Assembly (NCBI RefSeq): GCF_000284335.1
Contig: NC_017096.1
Span: 1,426,001-1,490,000, forward strand
Direction: 5' to 3'
Origin: Caldisericum exile AZM16c01
Lineage (GTDB): Bacteria; Caldisericota; Caldisericia; Caldisericales; Caldisericaceae
Length of the DNA: 64,000 bases
Shown: piece by piece, positions 18,003 through 25,841 of the stretch
Numbering within the stretch: the first letter of the stretch is position 1
How the letters are laid out: every line of letters begins with the position of its first letter
Position numbers and translations under genes: made by a program
Notes under the pieces: model-generated
Told to the model about the DNA's origin: nothing
The model's database searches: none
Seen by the model: the letters and a program-made list of their open reading frames with translations, nothing else

Positions 18003-18212
18003 TCAAGGAACAGGGTCATTCCCTCCTGGAAAGAAGGGATTACACCTCAATACTCTCTTTATTGCTAAAAAACCACCCTTTTTTGCACCATATTTTTCAA
18101 TTGCTTCAATTGCATATTCGGAACAAGTTGGAGTGAATCTGCATGTTGGTGGTTTAAGAGGCGATATGTACTTTCTATAAAACTTCAAGATAGAAATCAA
18201 AAACTTCTTCAC
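18003..18212 (-). CDS. yidD: Membrane protein insertion efficiency factor YidD
   Basis: This is a 69-residue protein of the YidD/DUF37 family with the diagnostic cysteine pattern [19 protein letters not shown] at residues 24-42, followed by [12 protein letters not shown]. It starts with an amphipathic helix and binds the inner membrane. It sits between rnpA (overlap of 4 nt) and yidC (10-nt gap), its conserved position in most bacteria. Confidence 0.96.
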   Translation of the reverse strand: MKKFLISILKFYRKYISPLKPPTCRFTPTCSEYAIEAIEKYGAKKGGFLAIKRVLRCNPFFPGGNDPVP

Positions 18213-18562
18213 TGTTGCTCCGCCTCCTTTGTGGCAGCAATACCTTTCTTAAAGCGAAAAATGATGCCCTCAAGGTCGTTGAGGACATCTTGCATTTTAA
18301 GACCTTTAATTGTGTCTTTTGCTATAAGAACAAAACTGTAATTCCCGGGTAAAACTGGCTCCAATTTCAAGAAGGCCTCTCTCATCAATCGTCTTGCACG
18401 GTTTCTCTCGTGGGATTTACCAATCTTCTTTGAAGCAACAAACCCCGCTTTCTTCTTAACGGTGCTTGATACAACAACCAAAATGTATCTACCGTGGAAT
18501 TTCTTGCCATTCTTGTAGACACTCTCAAACTCTTTTTCACTGAGTCTTTCCCACAACTTCAC
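18209..18562 (-). CDS. rnpA: Ribonuclease P protein component
   Basis: This is the protein subunit of RNase P, helping the catalytic RNA process pre-tRNA 5' ends. The 117-residue protein has the RNR motif ([15 protein letters not shown], around residues 49-63) and the hydrophobic strand [15 protein letters not shown]. The start is GTG at 18562, whose G is also the last base of the rpmH TAG stop (TAGTG). The rpmH-rnpA coupling is universal in bacteria; here the two reading frames overlap by exactly one base. Confidence 0.96.
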   Translation of the reverse strand: MKLWERLSEKEFESVYKNGKKFHGRYILVVVSSTVKKKAGFVASKKIGKSHERNRARRLMREAFLKLEPVLPGNYSFVLIAKDTIKGLKMQDVLNDLEGIIFRFKKGIAATKEAEQQ

Positions 18563-18699
18563 TATACTGTTATAAGTCTCTTCCTACCATGTGCTCTTCT
18601 TCTTGAAAGCACATTTCTACCGCTTCTCGATTTCATCTTTGCTCTAAAGCCCTGGCTTCTCTTAATATGTTTGTTGTGTGGGTTAAACGTAGTCCTCAT
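18562..18699 (-). CDS. rpmH: 50S ribosomal protein L34
   Basis: This short gene of 45 codons was found by translating the minus strand upstream of rnpA. The product begins MRTTFNPHNKHIKRSQGFRA, has the GRNVLSRRRAHGRKRL segment and ends LITV, matching L34 throughout (L34 is normally 44-47 residues). AGGAGG lies 7-12 nt before the ATG. It heads the rpmH-rnpA-yidD-yidC-jag-mnmE operon. Confidence 0.97.
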   Translation of the reverse strand: MRTTFNPHNKHIKRSQGFRAKMKSRSGRNVLSRRRAHGRKRLITV

Positions 18700-18753
18700 A
18701 TTTCAACCTCCTCATTTAAAATTTTTCTCTAAAAAATCAAACCTAACTAATTA

Positions 18754-18781
18754 AATATACCAAAAGTTTGAATAAAGTCAA
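18754..18781 (-). promoter_or_regulatory. Promoter of the rpmH-rnpA-yidD-yidC-jag-mnmE operon
   Basis: On the minus strand TTGACT (18776-18781) and TATATT (18754-18759) are separated by 16 nt, about 55-80 nt upstream of the L34 start. This is the best promoter match in the region. Confidence 0.6.
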
Positions 18782-18804
18782 TAAGATGTAAGAGTTGCAT
18801 AAAA

Positions 18805-19060
18805 TTAAGGTTCTCCTGAATATTTTAGCACATAACCAATTGACATTAAATTGTCTAAACTTTTATGTGGTCTTTTTTTACCTATTTTATGTAGAGACTT
18901 TTCAAATGATTGATGAAAAGTGCGTTTAGATATCTTCTTCCTAAATTCAGAGATAAAATTGTTTTTGAACTACCTATATGGTATCCTTGGTTTGATAAAC
19001 CATTTCAAGTTTCATTTACTTCTTTATAATCCATGCTCCTTTTTGTTAATTCTATAAAAG
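18805..19060 (-). pseudogene. Remnant of a DDE transposase C-terminus (IS481/IS3-like)
   Basis: Reading the minus strand from about 19060 to the stop at 18805-18807 gives interrupted frames. They contain WFIKPRIP near the start and, uninterrupted over the last about 45 codons, FHQSFEKSLHKIGKKRPHKS followed by a hydrophobic tail. The RPHKSL block, preceded by an IKPR.P segment, is the C-terminal pattern of IS481/IS3-type integrases. At least three in-frame stops show decay. No ends of an element are recognisable. The rest of 18782-19232 is A+T-rich with no other gene. Confidence 0.5.
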
Positions 19061-19194
19061 AAAAATTTTTTAACATATTTTCACTCTCCCCAAATTAAAT
19101 GTAGGGAGTGTCATATATACTACAACTTATTATGGAAGGGTGGCGATACACCCATACTTACGCAATAAAAATTTAAGAAATTTATTTCTAATAT

Positions 19195-19223
19195 TTTGGA
19201 TTTTTTGGAAATTTATGTATAAT
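19195..19223 (+). promoter_or_regulatory. Promoter of accDABC with -10 box close to the start codon
   Basis: A perfect TATAAT (19218-19223) lies only 9 nt before the accD ATG (19233), with a poor -35 (TTTGGA, 17-nt spacer). No ribosome-binding site fits between them. Transcription would start at or within a few bases of the ATG, giving a leaderless or nearly leaderless message. Confidence 0.5.
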
Positions 19224-19232
19224 TTTTGCGAT

Positions 19233-20045
19233 ATGAAAAAAGTGGTTAAAGTTATAACTGGCTCTGAAAATAAGGAGTGGATTAGATGTAATGGCTGTAA
19301 GAAACTCCTCTACTACGATGAACTTATTGAAAATAATAAGGTTTGTCCCTACTGTGGGTATCACTTTAGACTGACAGCAAAAGAAAGAATCGACTTACTT
19401 ATAGATAAGGGCACCTTTGAGGAATTGTTTGCAAATATCAAATCTTACGACTCTTTAAACTTTGTTGATAAAGAACCATACAAAACTAAAATTGAAGAAA
19501 TTGATAAGGCTCACGGATATAGTTCTTCGGTTATAACTGGGGCAGGCAACATTAACGACATAAAAGTTGCAATTGGCATACTTTCATTTGAATACATTGG
19601 TGGGAGTTTAGGTGCTGCAATGGGAGAAAAATTGAAAAGGCTTATATACTATGCAATTGAAAATAGTCTTCCCTTAGTAATTGTCTCTGCATCAGGTGGT
19701 GCACGAATGCAAGAAGGAATTTATTCCCTCATGCAGATGGCAAAAGTAAATGCAGCGATTTCCGATTACAAGAAAAAAGGCAAACTGTATATTTCAATCC
19801 TTACAAACCCTACATATGGTGGCACTACCGCAAGTTTTGCGATGCTTGGCGATATTATAATTTCGGAACCAAAGGCAATGATTGGGTTTGCAGGTCCAAG
19901 AGTCATTGAGCAAACAACAAAAAAGAAATTGCCTCCAACTTTTCAAACAGCTGAGTTTTTACTTGAGCACGGTTTTGTAGATATGATAGTGGAAAGAGCG
20001 CGTTTAAAAGAGACACTTGCAAAAATTTTGGAGTTTTTAAAATGA
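19233..20045 (+). CDS. accD: Acetyl-CoA carboxylase carboxyltransferase subunit beta
   Basis: AccD forms the carboxyltransferase with AccA and transfers CO2 from carboxybiotin to acetyl-CoA, the first step of fatty-acid synthesis. The zinc ribbon is at the N-terminus (CNGCKK near residue 20, CPYCGYH near residue 39). The crotonase-like core has SASGGARMQEG and the GGTTASFAMLGD segment. The start is ATG 19233; a longer frame from 19140 encodes a hydrophobic stretch foreign to AccD and has no support. The -10 box sits 9 nt upstream. It overlaps accA (ATGA). Order accD-accA-accB-accC. Confidence 0.95.
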   Translation: MKKVVKVITGSENKEWIRCNGCKKLLYYDELIENNKVCPYCGYHFRLTAKERIDLLIDKGTFEELFANIKSYDSLNFVDKEPYKTKIEEIDKAHGYSSSVITGAGNINDIKVAIGILSFEYIGGSLGAAMGEKLKRLIYYAIENSLPLVIVSASGGARMQEGIYSLMQMAKVNAAISDYKKKGKLYISILTNPTYGGTTASFAMLGDIIISEPKAMIGFAGPRVIEQTTKKKLPPTFQTAEFLLEHGFVDMIVERARLKETLAKILEFLK

Positions 20046-20962
20046 AACTATTATCCTTTGAAAAATCTTTAGAAAAGTTGTATTTAGATTTAGAAAAACG
20101 CCCAAATGAGACTGCCTTAAAAGAACTATTAGACGCAAAACTAAAAGAAATTTATTCAAATTTAACTCCATATCAAATCGTAGAAATTGCCCGACACCCA
20201 GAAAGACCTCACACAGAAGACTATATTTCAAATCTCTTTACAGATTTTATCGAATTTCATGGTGATAGATGCTTTGGAGATGATCCCTCAATTATCACAG
20301 GTATTGCCAAGTTTAACGGAAGAACTGTTGGAATTTTAGGACACAGAAAAGGAAAAAACCTAAAGGAGCAATTAGAACGAAATTTCGGAATGGCAAATCC
20401 AGAAGGATACAGAAAAGCGTTAAGGGTTGCAAAACTCATCGCAGATAGATTTAAGGCACCAATAATATCTCTCATTGATACTCCTGGTGCAAGTCCAACA
20501 GAGGGTGCAGAAGAGAGAGGTATTGCCGAAGCAATTGCAAAAAATATAATGGAATTTTTTGAGATTAATACACCAATCATATCAGTTGTAATTGGTGAGG
20601 GAGGAAGTGGCGGAGCATTAGGAATTGGTGTATCCGATAGAATTCTCATGCTTACGTATTCAATTTACTCGGTTATTTCACCAGAAGGATGCGCTTCAAT
20701 TCTTTTTGGCGATGCAACAAAGGCAAAAGAAGCTGCAGTATCTTTAAAATTGACTGCAAGAGATCTTTTTACGCTTGGCGTGATAGATGAAGTAATCGAG
20801 GAGCCATTGTTTGGTGCGCACAGAGATCCAGAAAAGACTTTCAAAAATGTTAAAGATGCAATAGAGAGAAATCTAAATGAACTATCGAAAATTAGTATTG
20901 AAAATCTTCTTACCCAAAGAAAACAAAAATTCGATAAAATGGGGGTTTACAATGAGGAATAG
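20042..20962 (+). CDS. accA: Acetyl-CoA carboxylase carboxyltransferase subunit alpha
   Basis: This is the partner of AccD. The 306 residues align with the family: an N-terminal coiled helix region with LTPYQIVEIARHPERPH, then GDRCFGDD, GHRKGKN, FGMANPEGYRKALR, DTPGASPT..AEERG and GEGGSGGALGIGVSD, all in the usual order. The ATG overlaps the accD stop. A GGGGG stretch near its end serves as ribosome-binding site for accB, which overlaps by 11 nt. Confidence 0.96.
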   Translation: MKLLSFEKSLEKLYLDLEKRPNETALKELLDAKLKEIYSNLTPYQIVEIARHPERPHTEDYISNLFTDFIEFHGDRCFGDDPSIITGIAKFNGRTVGILGHRKGKNLKEQLERNFGMANPEGYRKALRVAKLIADRFKAPIISLIDTPGASPTEGAEERGIAEAIAKNIMEFFEINTPIISVVIGEGGSGGALGIGVSDRILMLTYSIYSVISPEGCASILFGDATKAKEAAVSLKLTARDLFTLGVIDEVIEEPLFGAHRDPEKTFKNVKDAIERNLNELSKISIENLLTQRKQKFDKMGVYNEE

Positions 20963-21410
20963 GGACAGCATTTCAAAAGAAATAAAAGATATTGTTGATT
21001 TAGCAAAAGAAAATGGAATTCTTGAACTTAACCTCGAAATTGGAGACCTAAAACTACATTTAAAATTCAAAGAAGGTGAAGTCCTCGAAGAAAACATAAA
21101 CAAGAAACCATCTCTTCCAGCAAATAATATAGAGCAAAATGCAACGGAAACAAAAAGTAATGTATTTTTAGTAAAATCTCCCCTTGTAGGAACATTTTAT
21201 AGAAAGCCAAATCCAAATGCAAAGCCTTTTGTTGAAGTTGGCGATATTGTTGAAAAAGGACAAACACTCTGTATCGTAGAAACAATGAAAATTATGAACG
21301 AGATTATAGCAGAAAGAAAAGGGAAGATAACCAAAATTTTAGTGGAAGATGGCGCAATGGTAGAAGTTGAAACACCTCTTTTTGAAATAGAGGAGATATA
21401 TGAAGATTAA
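20952..21410 (+). CDS. accB: Biotin carboxyl carrier protein of acetyl-CoA carboxylase
   Basis: The 152-residue AccB carries biotin between the carboxylase and the transferase. An N-terminal helix (IKDIVDLAKENGILELNLE) and a linker lead to the biotinyl domain with PLVGTFYRKPNPNAKPFVEV and the biotinylation motif VETMKIMNEI; the biotinyl Lys is in MKI. The start is ATG 20952, inside the end of accA, preceded by GGGGG 7-11 nt upstream; a reading from 20877 would be wholly internal to accA and has no ribosome-binding site. It overlaps accC by 11 nt. Confidence 0.94.
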   Translation: MRNRDSISKEIKDIVDLAKENGILELNLEIGDLKLHLKFKEGEVLEENINKKPSLPANNIEQNATETKSNVFLVKSPLVGTFYRKPNPNAKPFVEVGDIVEKGQTLCIVETMKIMNEIIAERKGKITKILVEDGAMVEVETPLFEIEEIYED

Positions 21411-22740
21411 GAAAGTATTAATTGCAAACCGAGGAGAAATTGCACTTCGCATTGCTCGAAGCCTTATGGAAATGGATATCGAACCAGTTATTGCATACGC
21501 ATATGAAGACAAAGATTCCCTTCCCGTTAAACTCATAGAGAAGAAGGTTTGTATAGGCAAAGGAAATGTTAGAGATTCATACCTCAATATCCCAAATATC
21601 ATGAGTGCAGCAACACTTCTCAAAGTTGACGCAATCCATCCGGGATATGGACTTCTCTCTGAAAATCCTATGTTTGCAAAGATTGTCGAGGATCATGGAA
21701 TAAAATTTATAGGACCAAAATCAGAAACAATGAAGTCTCTAAAGGACAAGGCACACATAAGAAAAATTGCAAAAGAAAACGGAATACCAATTTTGGAAGG
21801 AACAGTCGAACCTGTCCAAAACTTAGAAGATGCAAGAAAAATTGCACGTAGTATTGGTTATCCTGTTATGATTAAAGCGGCAAGGGGTGGTGGAGGAAAA
21901 GGAATTAGAATTGCAAGAGACGAAGGCGAACTTTCAAGAATATTTGAAATTGCAAAAAGTGAAGCAAAGAATTCGTTTGGAAGTGATGCAATATACATCG
22001 AAAAATACCTTAAAAAGGCTCGACACATAGAAGTTCAAGTGATAGGCGATACATTTGGAAATATCCAAGCGCTTGGCACAAGAGAGTGTTCAATGCAAAG
22101 AAACCACCAAAAATTAATTGAAGAGGCAGATGCTGTTATCTTAAGCGAAGAGGAGAAGAAAAATATAGAAAATAATGCAATTAAATTTGCAAAAGCAATT
22201 AACTATTCAAATGTTGGAACAGTTGAGTTTCTCTATTCAGATGGAAAACACTATCTTCTCGAAATGAACGCAAGAATACAAGTTGAGCATCCTGTTACCG
22301 AAGAGGTTTTTAATGTTGATATTGTTAAAGAACAGATTAAGATTGCAGAAGGCGAAAAAATCAGGTTTGATGTGAAACAAGCATTAGGGCATGCAATTGA
22401 ATTTAGAATAAACGCCGAGGATCCTTTTGAAAATTTTAAACCTTCGTTTGGAAAAATTGAAAAACTTCGTTTCCCTCTTGGAAGAGGTGTAAGGATCGAT
22501 TCTCACATCTATGAAGGATACGTGGTGCCAACGCTTTTTGATTCTCTCCTTGCAAAAGTAATCGTAAAGGGAAAAAACAGAAATGATGCACTTGATATTG
22601 CAAGGCGTGTTTTAAATGAAATTGTAATTGAAGGCATTAAAACAAACATTCCGTTTCACAGGAAGATGCTACAAAATGAAAATTTTCTAAAAAATAACAT
22701 TCACACAGGCTTTGTTGAAGAGTTTATTAAAAACATCTAA
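21400..22740 (+). CDS. accC: Acetyl-CoA carboxylase biotin carboxylase subunit
   Basis: AccC carboxylates the biotin on AccB using ATP and bicarbonate. The ATP-grasp enzyme of 446 residues shows LIANRGEIALRI at the N-terminus, HPGYGLLSENP, the glycine loop KAARGGGGKGIR, ALGTRECSMQRNHQKLIEE with the conserved RE..QRR-type motif, and EMNARIQVEHPVTE. Length matches the family (about 445-450). It is last of accDABC and converges with the MobA-like gene, overlapping its end by 4 nt. Confidence 0.97.
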   Translation: MKIKKVLIANRGEIALRIARSLMEMDIEPVIAYAYEDKDSLPVKLIEKKVCIGKGNVRDSYLNIPNIMSAATLLKVDAIHPGYGLLSENPMFAKIVEDHGIKFIGPKSETMKSLKDKAHIRKIAKENGIPILEGTVEPVQNLEDARKIARSIGYPVMIKAARGGGGKGIRIARDEGELSRIFEIAKSEAKNSFGSDAIYIEKYLKKARHIEVQVIGDTFGNIQALGTRECSMQRNHQKLIEEADAVILSEEEKKNIENNAIKFAKAINYSNVGTVEFLYSDGKHYLLEMNARIQVEHPVTEEVFNVDIVKEQIKIAEGEKIRFDVKQALGHAIEFRINAEDPFENFKPSFGKIEKLRFPLGRGVRIDSHIYEGYVVPTLFDSLLAKVIVKGKNRNDALDIARRVLNEIVIEGIKTNIPFHRKMLQNENFLKNNIHTGFVEEFIKNI

Positions 22741-23339
22741 ATTTCAACAAGTTCTATTAATTCCTCGTACCTTTTGAGTATATACGGAATGCCTTTTTCT
22801 TTTCGAAGAGTTGCAAGTTCATCAAACATTAATTTATTAAATGCAATAGGGTGAGTGGGCTTGCCATCTTTTACAGGCACAACAATTTTTGAACCTTTCC
22901 TCAATTGTTCAATAAGCCTTATTAAAATATGTGCTTCTGGAATTTGACGACTCCCTAAAATAAGCACTGAACCAATACTATAAGGTGAGACAAGTCTTAA
23001 GCCAAGTTTAAAGGAAGAAAAAATCGGTGCGTATACCTTTTCAGAAATTACGCACTTGTAGAATTTTTTATCATAGACCTTTTTAATTGCGTTTAGGTGG
23101 GAAACACTTCCAACTACAAAAATTATATCAGGGTAATATTCATTTGAGAGTTTTTCAATTTCATTTGCAATATTAATTGCCCTCTCCAAATCAAAACCTT
23201 TTGAATAAAGGATAATAAAAGAGACTGCCTCTCTTATGGAAGGTAATACACTTTCATAAATTAACTTTTCCTCTCTCTTGTAGGAGGCTTTGCGTCCAAA
23301 AAACTCAACTTCGAGCGTATTCCCTATATTAACTTTCAT
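22737..23339 (-). CDS. MobA/MocA-like nucleotidyltransferase-fold protein lacking the N-terminal signature
   Basis: The 200-residue protein looks like the MobA-like NTP-transferase fold: a central EIEKLSNEYYPDIIFVVGSV, then SPYSIGSVLILGSRQIPEAH where active family members have the conserved GD (D for metal binding), and a C-terminal GKPTHPIAFNKLMFDELATL that matches the G.pGHPv.f...f..L motif well. The N-terminal LAAG.S.RMG nucleotide-binding loop of MobA/MocA is absent; the protein begins with a short beta strand region instead. It may be a non-catalytic member. It is last of a minus-strand operon and overlaps the antitoxin-like gene by 11 nt. Confidence 0.55.
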   Translation of the reverse strand: MKVNIGNTLEVEFFGRKASYKREEKLIYESVLPSIREAVSFIILYSKGFDLERAINIANEIEKLSNEYYPDIIFVVGSVSHLNAIKKVYDKKFYKCVISEKVYAPIFSSFKLGLRLVSPYSIGSVLILGSRQIPEAHILIRLIEQLRKGSKIVVPVKDGKPTHPIAFNKLMFDELATLRKEKGIPYILKRYEELIELVEI

Positions 23340-23535
23340 CGAGGAATTTCTTCAAAAGTTCCTTATTTTGAATGATTTCGTAAGCCTCTCTCATCGCTTC
23401 AAATGTCTCATAATCAATAATAACTGAAACGATTTTCCCTTTTCTTACAACCGCAAAAGCATCGCCCTGTTCAATACTATCGAGCACCTTTAGTAAATCC
23501 CTTTTCAATTTTGATGCAGAAATCGATTGAAGCAT
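23329..23535 (-). CDS. Phd/YefM-family antitoxin-like protein without visible toxin
   Basis: This 68-residue protein has the Phd/YefM N-terminal DNA-binding pattern: MLQSISASKLKRDLLKVLDSI, then EQGDAFAVVRKGKIVSVIID and YETFEAMREAYEI. These antitoxins normally precede a RelE/ParE or Doc toxin. Here the next gene, overlapping by 11 nt, is a MobA-like protein, and no small basic toxin is found nearby. It may act as an autoregulator of this operon or be the survivor of a lost pair. Confidence 0.8.
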   Translation of the reverse strand: MLQSISASKLKRDLLKVLDSIEQGDAFAVVRKGKIVSVIIDYETFEAMREAYEIIQNKELLKKFLDES

Positions 23536-23544
23536 CTTTCACCC

Positions 23545-24141
23545 TCAATAAACTGCATTATAAAGCGCATTCTTAATTCTCTGTATAATCTCTTCCCTAT
23601 TATCGTAAATGTCGTTTGTTATTTTTATCTTTGGAAAATGCCAATTTGCGTAGAATTCTTTATATCTTTTGTCGAGGCTTTCAAGATATTCTCGAGGAAT
23701 TTTCTCAAAGTCACGCCCTCTTTTTGCAATGTTTCTTAGAAGTTCATCAACTGTTTTTTCAAGGTATATTAGAAGATTTGGTGTAGGGAGGTGCGTTACC
23801 ATAAGGTTGTATAGTTTGTCGTAAACGATCCATTCCTCTTTTGTCATCAAGCCCTCTTCGTATAGTGACTTTGCAAAGACTTCTCTATCCTCGTAAATTG
23901 ATCTATCAAGCACTGCTGGGATTTTTGATAAGAGCATGTGATGGACAATTTGCTCATAGCGAAGCGCAAGGAAGTTAATCTGTGTGGCAAATGCCCACCT
24001 TTTCATGTCCTGATAATAGTCCTTCAAAAACAGATTTGAGTGGAAATCCTCAAAGTAAACGGAAAATCCAAGATCTTCTGAAATAATCTGCGCTAAAGAT
24101 GTTTTTCCTGCACCGATGTTTCCTGAAATTACGATATACAT
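23545..24141 (-). CDS. Deoxynucleoside kinase (dNK family)
   Basis: This is a 198-residue kinase phosphorylating deoxynucleosides for salvage. The P-loop GNIGAGKTS is at residues 7-15, the FEDF segment follows, the DRS motif LDRSIYEDREVFA is near residues 81-93, and the lid RGRDFE is near residue 142. It resembles Gram-positive deoxyadenosine/deoxyguanosine kinases; exact base specificity cannot be read. It lies between acyl-CoA dehydrogenase (4-nt gap) and the antitoxin-like gene (9-nt gap) on one transcript. A salvage role would fit the nucleoside importer encoded at 5122-9948. Confidence 0.9.
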   Translation of the reverse strand: MYIVISGNIGAGKTSLAQIISEDLGFSVYFEDFHSNLFLKDYYQDMKRWAFATQINFLALRYEQIVHHMLLSKIPAVLDRSIYEDREVFAKSLYEEGLMTKEEWIVYDKLYNLMVTHLPTPNLLIYLEKTVDELLRNIAKRGRDFEKIPREYLESLDKRYKEFYANWHFPKIKITNDIYDNREEIIQRIKNALYNAVY

Positions 24142-24145
24142 AGTC

Positions 24146-25264
24146 TCACCCCTTTAAAATTTGATTTGCAATTATGAGTTTTTGAATTTCGTTTGTGCCT
24201 TCAACAATCTCATACATTTTTGCTTCCCTGTAAAGCCTTTCAACAGTATACCCTCTTACATAACCATACCCACCAAAGATTTGTGTTGCAAGGCGTGTTA
24301 CATCAACTGCAGATTTTGTTGCATAGTATTTTGCAATCGAAGAGTAAAGCCCTAAATCAGACGCATTTAAGTCTTTCTTTCTTGAAGCAGTCAATACAAT
24401 TTCACGTGAGGTTTCTAAAAGTGTTTTCATTTCAGCAAGGTATGATTGAATCATTTGGTAGTTTGCAATTGGTTGCCCTCCTTGTGTGCGTTCCTTTGCG
24501 TATTTTATAGACTCTCGAAGTGCTCTTTCCATAAGGCCAACAGATCCTGCCGCAGTTAAAATCCTTCCAAGTTCAAGCGTTTTCATCGCAACAATAAAAC
24601 CAAGGTTTGCTCGCCCTATAACATTTTCCTTCGGGACCTTTACATCCTTTAATGTGACTGTTGCATTTGGTAAATAAGGAAGTGCCATTTTCTCCTCTTT
24701 GTGTCCTACTGCAAGGCCTGGGGTATTCCCCTCAACAACAAATGCAGTAATTCCTCTTGCACCACTTTCAGGGTTTGTCTTTGCAAAAATTACATATAGG
24801 TTTGCTAATCCTGCATTAGTTACAAATGCCTTCGTGCCATTAAGAATGTAGTAATCAGAATCAAGGACCGCAGTTGTTTTAATTGCCGAGGGATCAGACC
24901 CTGCATGGGGTTCTGTAAGAGAAAATGCGCCAATAAGTTTACCCTTATTGAGTTCTAAAAGGTATTTTTCTTTAAGCATGTCAGAGCCAAAAAGAAAAAT
25001 TGAAAAACTTGCAAGTTGATGTGCACCAATAATCATTGAAAGTGTGCTTGTGTATGATGAAAGAATAATTGACGATTTAACAGCCTCCTCAAATGTAAGT
25101 CCAACACCGCCGAATTCTCTTGGAAAACTAACGGAAAAGAATCCAAGCTCTCCAAGTTTTGAAAGCGTTTCGGGAATATATAGCCCCTTATCCTCAATAT
25201 CACGCTCAATAGGTTCTATAAGTTCTTTACAAACTTCCTTTGTAATTTCTTCAATTTTCTCCAT
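24146..25264 (-). CDS. Acyl-CoA dehydrogenase
   Basis: This FAD-dependent dehydrogenase has 372 residues. The family features are in order: an N-terminal helical domain, FSLTEPHAGSDPSAIKT (flavin and substrate loop), the mid-beta domain with NGTKAFVTNAGLA, and the C-terminal helical domain with IFGGYGYVRGYTVERLYREA and the active-site region YEIVEGTNEIQ, whose Glu before Gly-Thr is the usual catalytic base. TAGGAG lies 9-14 nt before the ATG. No electron-transfer flavoprotein genes are nearby. It heads a four-gene minus-strand operon. Confidence 0.95.
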   Translation of the reverse strand: MEKIEEITKEVCKELIEPIERDIEDKGLYIPETLSKLGELGFFSVSFPREFGGVGLTFEEAVKSSIILSSYTSTLSMIIGAHQLASFSIFLFGSDMLKEKYLLELNKGKLIGAFSLTEPHAGSDPSAIKTTAVLDSDYYILNGTKAFVTNAGLANLYVIFAKTNPESGARGITAFVVEGNTPGLAVGHKEEKMALPYLPNATVTLKDVKVPKENVIGRANLGFIVAMKTLELGRILTAAGSVGLMERALRESIKYAKERTQGGQPIANYQMIQSYLAEMKTLLETSREIVLTASRKKDLNASDLGLYSSIAKYYATKSAVDVTRLATQIFGGYGYVRGYTVERLYREAKMYEIVEGTNEIQKLIIANQILKG

Positions 25265-25777
25265 TATCCACTCCTATTTTTCAAATTATACAGGAATTGA
25301 AAAAATATAAAAAACCTATACCTGAGAAGGGAATAAGGCTCCCTCCTCAGGGCTCCACCCTAAAAAGGCAACAAAGTCACCCCGAGAGGTCTTTCCGAGG
25401 GGTCTCCTCTTAATAGAGGAGGGCAATGCCCTCCTCTAACTCCACCCTAAAAATAAAAAATCTTTTTATCCTTAGGGGTAAGTTAGAAAGGGGATGTGCC
25501 CCTTTCTAATTGAAGTCACCCCGAACGAATGTGAGGGATCTCCTCAGTTAAATCTGAGGAACATCTTTCTACAACTCCACCCAAAAAATTAAAAATTCTT
25601 TTGTCCCTTTAGGGCGAGTTAGTGGGATCTTCCAAATCCCCATTCGATATAAACTGAGGATATTCCTTGCCTTCGGCTTTTAATAATCTAACTCTAATTA
25701 TACAACATAGCACTTATAAGCTTAGAAACATTAAACTTGAAATAAAAATATATATTTTAAAATTCTTCAGTTCGTTA
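25265..25777. repeat. Intergenic interspersed repeat cluster R3
   Basis: No gene seen. From about 25316 to 25660 the region is made of the same G/C-run modules as near pilC, in inverted orientation. Bases about 25455-25545 match the reverse complement of 4161-4250 with only two visible differences. A perfect AGAGGAGGGC-AAT-GCCCTCCTCT hairpin stands at 25415-25437. From 25680 to 25777 the sequence is plain A+T-rich. The cluster lies between divergently transcribed genes, so here it is upstream of both. Confidence 0.8.
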
Positions 25778-25805
25778 TTGCAAATAAATTTTTTAGGTGT
25801 ATAAT
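25778..25805 (+). promoter_or_regulatory. Promoter of the GGDEF-like/glycosyltransferase operon
   Basis: TTGCAA (25778-25783) and a perfect TATAAT (25800-25805) are separated by 16 nt. The start codon lies 36 nt downstream with a GGGGGAGG ribosome-binding site between. Confidence 0.65.
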
Positions 25806-25841
25806 ATTTTTTTAAGAATTTAAATTAGGGGGAGGAAAATT

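Noticed and set aside
18913-19029. Plus-strand frame of 38 codons with an ATG
   Set aside because: It is antisense to the transposase remnant, has no ribosome-binding site and resembles nothing; the minus-strand reading explains the sequence better.
18700-19232. Possible replication origin next to rpmH
   Set aside because: The gap is A+T-rich and in the right place, but I find no TTATCCACA-type DnaA boxes and no dnaA or dnaN. A transposase remnant and a promoter account for most of it.
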